Virus record (IMG/VR): IMGVR_UViG_3300044823_000057
Location: 1 to 42,162 of that record
Origin: a virus
Reading direction: 5' to 3' (one strand)
DNA: 42,162 bases
Shown here in pieces: positions 38,084 to 42,162 of the stretch; within the stretch, counting starts at the first letter, position 1, and every line of letters starts with the position of its first letter. The notes beneath the pieces were generated by a model. That model searched no databases, was not told where the DNA came from, and saw nothing but the letters and a program-made list of their open reading frames with translations. Made by a program: the position numbers and the translations under genes.

Positions 38084-38568
38084 TAGCCGAACCAAAACCA
38101 CCAAGCGGAATAAGCGCAGAAGCATCGTGGCATCGTCAGTTGTTACGATGGGTTAAGGGATGGTTCGTGATTTCGATTGAAGGGTATCGGATAACAGAAA
38201 CTTCAAACGGAAGGGTGTTCAAAAAAGAATCTATTCAACCGCCACAGATTACAACAAAGGGCGCGGGAAGTTCGGTTGTTAACGGTCAATATGCTGGCAA
38301 CTGGAATCCGGGACAAGTTTATGCTCCGGGCGCAATCGTTAGAAACCTGAATCCAACAGTTGTTCTTAACACGGTGACTTACAACATTACTCCGGGAATC
38401 TTTGGTTGTGTGCTGGAAACTTCTGCGGGTGGCATCGGAGTCAACTTGCCAGTCTATCCAGAAATAACAGGGGCTTGCTGGCAGTTGATAGCATTTGCCC
38501 CAATGTCGGTGAATGTTTGTAGTAGCGGCAGTAAAGTAATTTACATCCAATCGTCGGAGGCGTTCTAA
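38080..38568 (+). CDS. Distal tail protein, hypothetical
   Basis: 162 residues from ATG 38080 (MIAEPKPPSGISAEASWHRQ). The longer 38035 start is inside the previous gene. The middle has GNWNPGQVYAPGAIVRN, like a carbohydrate-binding WxxxxxYxxGxxVxxxG motif, so it may touch surface glycans. The stop overlaps the next start (TAATG). Confidence 0.55.
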   Translation: MIAEPKPPSGISAEASWHRQLLRWVKGWFVISIEGYRITETSNGRVFKKESIQPPQITTKGAGSSVVNGQYAGNWNPGQVYAPGAIVRNLNPTVVLNTVTYNITPGIFGCVLETSAGGIGVNLPVYPEITGACWQLIAFAPMSVNVCSSGSKVIYIQSSEAF

Positions 38569-40508
38569 TGAGCAACTTCGCCGGAGCAACAGTGATTTCT
38601 GGTGCGAGCGGCGGCACGACAGGCTCAAATATGGGCGGCGGTGTCGAAACTGGCGAGCCGTTGGAATGGTCGCCGTTCGGTTATGATGCAACTCCCGGTA
38701 GTCCCACAGTATCACCGATTGCAACTGTGTGGTGGAAGTGGACTTGTCCTGCTAGTAATTCATATTTTTTCAACACATCTGGCAGTTCATTCCCGACAAT
38801 GATTCAAGTGTTTAATTATTCGGGAGTTTATCCGCCAACAGTAGCCCATCCTCTGGATTTTACATTGATGACAGAAGTCACATATCTTCAAAACCAATCT
38901 TCTGGTATGGGCGGCGGATTTCATTACGCAAGCCAAGTGGCGTTTGATGCAGGGCGCACGACAGTTTATTATATTAGAGTTGATGGCAGGGCAGGAATTT
39001 CTATTGGCGTAAATCCACCAGCGGGAACGGGCGAGGTGGCCGTTGACCCACATGGAAATATCACGCTGAATTGGGGGACATATTATCCCGAACGATTAGG
39101 GAGTTGTACCGGCTGTGTTTTGGATTTGCAGAGTGAACAATGTTTAGGAACAGCAGCTATTGGAAATATCTATCAGGCATTGCCAGACCCTTACAAACTC
39201 ACTTATATCTACATAAATTGTACTAACCAAGTTGGAGACGTTTATCTTAACTGGGTTACAGGAAGTTCCGCATTGAGAATAGTTAGTGGTTCTGGGAATC
39301 ACAAAATAAGATGTTGCAATGTGGAGGCTATGGGTGCTCGTAGTATATTTATATTATCTGGAGATGCGATAAACAATTACAAGGGTGTATTTTGGGGCGG
39401 CAGTTATGTTTTTCTTAATGGTAATCGCACTGATGAAAGCTATATTCCATATACTGCTGGGGATGTTTATTGGTATAATGGCAGCCTTTATACTTGTATC
39501 CAGTCATTTGTTGGTGATATAGGTGGAGTTCCGGGAAGCAAACAACCCCCATGTTCAGATTATTGGACTGCTGGAGTTCTTAATGGCGCAGCTTATGGTG
39601 TCGAACCAAGCTCTCCATGTTGGGAGCTTGACTTACCATGTAACTTGGGAGACATAACATTAAATTGGGTTCAAACTAGCGCAGAAGATTACGGTATTCC
39701 AAATTTATTACCCAAACTTGCCTACCAACTCATCTACAATCCGCTTTTGATTTCGATGCTTGCGCCTATTCGTGATTGTGGCGGGGCTTTAATAGGAACT
39801 TGTGCTGTCGGTGGGAGCGGCGGCCATTGGTCTAATGCTTTTGGCATACAAAATCTGACGAACATCGAGTGGCCAGTAACTTTGACGTTGTTGAATACGG
39901 GTGGAATTTCAAATGCCAGCGCACCGCAAAATGCGACGCTGCCAGCGAACAGCACAATCGGGCCGGGGTATGGTTCGTCGGATGGGACTTCGCCAGTATT
40001 TACATTTGATGCCGACCCAAGCAGTCAGCTAATCACCGCTACGCTTCAAATAAGCATTTGCGGGATTGTGGTTGGGAATTTAACTTATCCAATGTATCCG
40101 GCTGTGTCTATTACTGATTTGCCAAGTTATGCGGGTGAATACACTTATACGCCTAATAAATTTTGGGGGTTTTGTGTTCAAAGTATCATAACATACGAAG
40201 GACATTGTAAATTTTGGGGGTCAAACATAATTTATACTGTAACGGCATCTGATGTTTTAACAGGAAGCCCGCTGTTGTTATATGCCATGAGGAACAATCG
40301 CGCACCGGCATATACATTAACCGATTGTGGGGGCCCCACCCCAACGCCGTGTTATATTTCCCAATACTGCAACCTAAGCTATTTCGCTATTCAAGCGCAA
40401 TCCACGGCGAGGCAGGTTTTGGTAATGGTTCAACTAATGTATGTCTATGGATCGGGGTCTATAAATCTTCCGGCCTATCAACAAGTCATCACGGTTCCTG
40501 CCGCATGA
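38568..40508 (+). CDS. Large tail-tip / receptor-associated protein
   Basis: 646 residues, beta-rich and Cys-rich for a phage protein (over 15 Cys, including CTGC and RCCN). Blocks DVYWYNGSLYTCIQ and CSDYWTAG resemble carbohydrate-binding-module strands; the two DIxLNW segments (GDVYLNWV, GDITLNWV) suggest internal repeats. An immunoglobulin-like domain (PVTLTLLNTGG) appears near residues 445-490. Likely tail tip or spike. Confidence 0.6.
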   Translation: MSNFAGATVISGASGGTTGSNMGGGVETGEPLEWSPFGYDATPGSPTVSPIATVWWKWTCPASNSYFFNTSGSSFPTMIQVFNYSGVYPPTVAHPLDFTLMTEVTYLQNQSSGMGGGFHYASQVAFDAGRTTVYYIRVDGRAGISIGVNPPAGTGEVAVDPHGNITLNWGTYYPERLGSCTGCVLDLQSEQCLGTAAIGNIYQALPDPYKLTYIYINCTNQVGDVYLNWVTGSSALRIVSGSGNHKIRCCNVEAMGARSIFILSGDAINNYKGVFWGGSYVFLNGNRTDESYIPYTAGDVYWYNGSLYTCIQSFVGDIGGVPGSKQPPCSDYWTAGVLNGAAYGVEPSSPCWELDLPCNLGDITLNWVQTSAEDYGIPNLLPKLAYQLIYNPLLISMLAPIRDCGGALIGTCAVGGSGGHWSNAFGIQNLTNIEWPVTLTLLNTGGISNASAPQNATLPANSTIGPGYGSSDGTSPVFTFDADPSSQLITATLQISICGIVVGNLTYPMYPAVSITDLPSYAGEYTYTPNKFWGFCVQSIITYEGHCKFWGSNIIYTVTASDVLTGSPLLLYAMRNNRAPAYTLTDCGGPTPTPCYISQYCNLSYFAIQAQSTARQVLVMVQLMYVYGSGSINLPAYQQVITVPAA

Positions 40509-40936
40509 AGCTGATTGCCTTGCAAGATTTGATGCGCTGTCCGAAAGCGTGGCACACGCTGATTCCGCTCGGCACTTTACGCGGCGGGGAATTGATTATT
40601 GAAGATTCGCTGGCGGATTCATTAAAGAATTGCCCAGAAACCGTTCCGGTTCAAAATTGGGACGTGAAGTTCGCGCCATCGCAAAGTCAAATTGCCGCAA
40701 AACACCAAGAACCGCTTCCTCAAGAGCAGTGGCCGCTTTGGATTAAAACCGCCGCCCTGGAGAAGAATGACTCTGATAAAGGGGTGGGCGATACGCTCGC
40801 CCGCTGTATTGGTGCTATTGGCGGGAATCTTTACAAAGCGTGGTATGAGAAGATTACAGGCCAGAAGTGCGGCTGTTCGGAACGACAGGAACTTTTGAAT
40901 CTGAAATATCCCTTTGCGTTGACTTCCTCGCATTGA
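40505..40936 (+). CDS. Conserved tail protein with DKGVGDT motif
   Basis: 143 residues from ATG 40505 (MKLIALQDLMRCPKAWHTL), coupled to the previous gene by ATGA; the 40325 start is a shadow. The C-terminus DKGVGDTLARCIGAIGGNLYKAWYEKITGQKCGCSERQ is a pattern I recall from other phage tail-region proteins, with a Cys pair likely binding metal. Function unknown. Confidence 0.6.
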   Translation: MKLIALQDLMRCPKAWHTLIPLGTLRGGELIIEDSLADSLKNCPETVPVQNWDVKFAPSQSQIAAKHQEPLPQEQWPLWIKTAALEKNDSDKGVGDTLARCIGAIGGNLYKAWYEKITGQKCGCSERQELLNLKYPFALTSSH

Positions 40937-40942
40937 TGGATG
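40919..40942 (+). promoter_or_regulatory. TTGACTT start-proximal box 5
   Basis: TTGACTT lies in the end of the previous gene, 21 nt from ATG 40940, followed by TGATGGATG. No pairing like boxes 1 and 3. Confidence 0.4.
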
Positions 40943-42162
40943 AACACGACTAAATTTCATCGCGCCATTTTCGCGGCATTTGCCTTGTTTTTATTGCCTA
41001 TTGTCGCGGTCGCACAAACTACCAATTTCAGTCCGACATGGAACGTGACTGATTTTGCGGGCAATTCCATCGTTCAGCAGGTTCAAATTGACCCCCTTCT
41101 ATCCTACACGGTTAATGGGACGAATATCGTTACAGGCGATTCTCATGTTTATTCAATGGTCAATTTCCCGTATGCACAAACGAACTCTCTTTATTATGTA
41201 ACCAACCAATCAATTACGGTGTCCAATATGTCGCCGGGTTCTTTTCGTGTAACGCTTCGCGGACAATCCAAAGACACTATAATTACAAACATATTTCCCT
41301 ACGGCACAAGTGGAAATCCAATGGCATCGCAAACGAACTATTTAGGAACTGGCGGGCAATTTATTCAAGGCGGGGTTTTTACTGTGCCCTATTTGAAATA
41401 CACCGGATTTGTTAGCGGAAGCAATTTGCCAAGCGCAAGCGTTGACCTAGAACTTACCGCAACAGGGACAAACACGGTTGCGGCGATAGCTTCAACCGTC
41501 ATACAATCTTCAAACGGGATAACGGCTTTGGGTGTGTCAAACATAGTCAATCCGATTGTTTTGTCGGCGACAAATGCAATAGGTAAAACCTCCGGTCTGT
41601 CAGCATTTCAAAACACAAATTTCTTTGACTTGGCCGGTGCTGGTTCGGTTGCGGCAACGGCCTCGACGAATGGGCTTCCGTCAATGGCCTTTGCTTCCAC
41701 TAATCAATTTATCCGAACCAATGCGCTGCCAGCATTGACGAACGGTTTTGTGGTTGCGTCTGTCACAAACGGACTAGCCACTGTGACCCTTTTAACCACG
41801 ACAAGCAACGCACTCCAATCGGCTATTGTTGGCACTACAAATGGAATTACGGCGGTCACGGCTACTAACATAGCAAATGCTTTGGTAAATTCATCTTCCA
41901 ATTCGGTTTACGGGATAGTGACCAACTACTCCAACACAAACACCATTACAAGGGTTTTGACTCAAGGAACGGCAGGTTCAAATTTTGTAATGACGGCGAG
42001 CAATCTGGTTTATGTCAACGCGACAAATTCAGCAGGAACGATTGCGGCCAATGTTTCCCTTAATGCAACAAACAATTTTGTTAGCGTGATGAACTCGGCA
42101 ATTCTGGCAGCAACAAACGCTTTCACGAACAAGGTTAATTCGCTGATTTTAACAGCCACAAA
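40940..42162 (+). CDS. Secreted Thr/Asn-rich fibre-like protein, N-terminal part
   Basis: The frame runs off the window edge after 407 codons. MNTTKFHRAIFAAFALFLLPIVAVAQ is a Sec signal peptide. A globular ~150-residue beta domain is followed by repeats of ALTNGFVVASVTNGLATV and ATNxxxA type, like those at 3186-4349. Joined through the 10-bp overlap it continues at position 11 as one ORF of 597 residues. No ribosome site; TTGACTT box 5 precedes it. Fibre or adhesin role inferred. Confidence 0.7.
   Translation, partial: MNTTKFHRAIFAAFALFLLPIVAVAQTTNFSPTWNVTDFAGNSIVQQVQIDPLLSYTVNGTNIVTGDSHVYSMVNFPYAQTNSLYYVTNQSITVSNMSPGSFRVTLRGQSKDTIITNIFPYGTSGNPMASQTNYLGTGGQFIQGGVFTVPYLKYTGFVSGSNLPSASVDLELTATGTNTVAAIASTVIQSSNGITALGVSNIVNPIVLSATNAIGKTSGLSAFQNTNFFDLAGAGSVAATASTNGLPSMAFASTNQFIRTNALPALTNGFVVASVTNGLATVTLLTTTSNALQSAIVGTTNGITAVTATNIANALVNSSSNSVYGIVTNYSNTNTITRVLTQGTAGSNFVMTASNLVYVNATNSAGTIAANVSLNATNNFVSVMNSAILAATNAFTNKVNSLILTAT
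42153..42162. repeat. Right terminal 10-bp direct repeat
   Basis: CAGCCACAAA, identical to positions 1-10; see the left copy for the meaning. Confidence 0.6.

Noticed and set aside
1-42162. Temperate phage or integrated prophage
   Set aside because: No integrase, excisionase, CI-like repressor, attachment sites or host genes could be recognised. Not excluded, since many small genes are unknown.

Overview
The window reads as an essentially complete ~42.15 kb genome of a tailed, lambda-like siphophage that infects a diderm bacterium, most likely from the PVC group (Verrucomicrobia-like). The host inference rests on the Thr/Asn-rich GNGxGLTNL-type proteins, on lipoproteins and a beta-barrel protein that need an outer membrane, and on general style; no host gene is present. 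The first 10 and last 10 bases are identical, and joining them continues one reading frame across the ends. The contig is therefore probably circular or circularly permuted and opened inside a tail/fibre gene. I see no integrase, repressor, tRNA or CRISPR array.

Layout. (1) 1-4.35 kb, plus strand: three Thr/Asn-rich proteins, two of them with visible Sec signal peptides. One is an 871-residue glycine-rich adhesin-like protein. The gene at the extreme right end (40940 onward) belongs with them. (2) 4.38-6.25 kb, plus: a compact membrane/lysis/exclusion cluster with two holin-like proteins, a 43-residue two-helix protein, an outer-membrane barrel, a small hydrophobic protein overlapping a lipoprotein, and a Pro-rich peptide. 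(3) 6.24-22.45 kb, minus: a long early/accessory operon of many small genes, most of them joined by 4-bp ATGA overlaps. It includes a VRR-NUC nuclease, metallophosphoesterase, GIY-YIG and HNH nucleases, a DUF1376-like replication protein, an SSB-like protein ending DDVPF, HTH proteins and several tiny zinc ribbons. (4) 12178-15746: an IS1595/ISXO2-family transposon with 14-bp inverted repeats and an 8-bp target duplication sits inside that operon. It carries a single-chain restriction-modification enzyme (PD-(D/E)XK nuclease + N6-adenine methylase + specificity domain). (5) 22.45-23.13 kb: the divergent control region, with a consensus-like rightward promoter and a leftward leader that is duplicated 559 bp downstream in the operon. 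(6) 23.1-40.9 kb, plus: the morphogenesis module in lambda-like order (HTH protein, small and large terminase, connector, portal, S49 protease, scaffold, capsid, decoration, an ATP-dependent DNA ligase-like protein, neck, tail terminator, tube, chaperone, tape measure, tail-tip and fibre proteins). It is interrupted by a minus-strand island (25.87-27.31 kb) with an RNase H gene, a structured GC-rich spacer and a terminator.

In the likely programme, divergent transcription leaves the ~22.5-23.1 kb region. The leftward transcript makes DNA-metabolism and host-takeover proteins. The rightward transcript makes head, tail, fibre and, through the circle junction, the lysis genes; the two meet tail-to-tail at ~6.24 kb. 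The most notable features are the transposon with R-M cargo, a poly-C frameshift in a zinc-finger gene, a compact three-hairpin element upstream of the GIY-YIG gene, a recurrent TTGACTT box 21-22 nt upstream of start codons that lack a Shine-Dalgarno sequence, and Sec-exported tail-like proteins.
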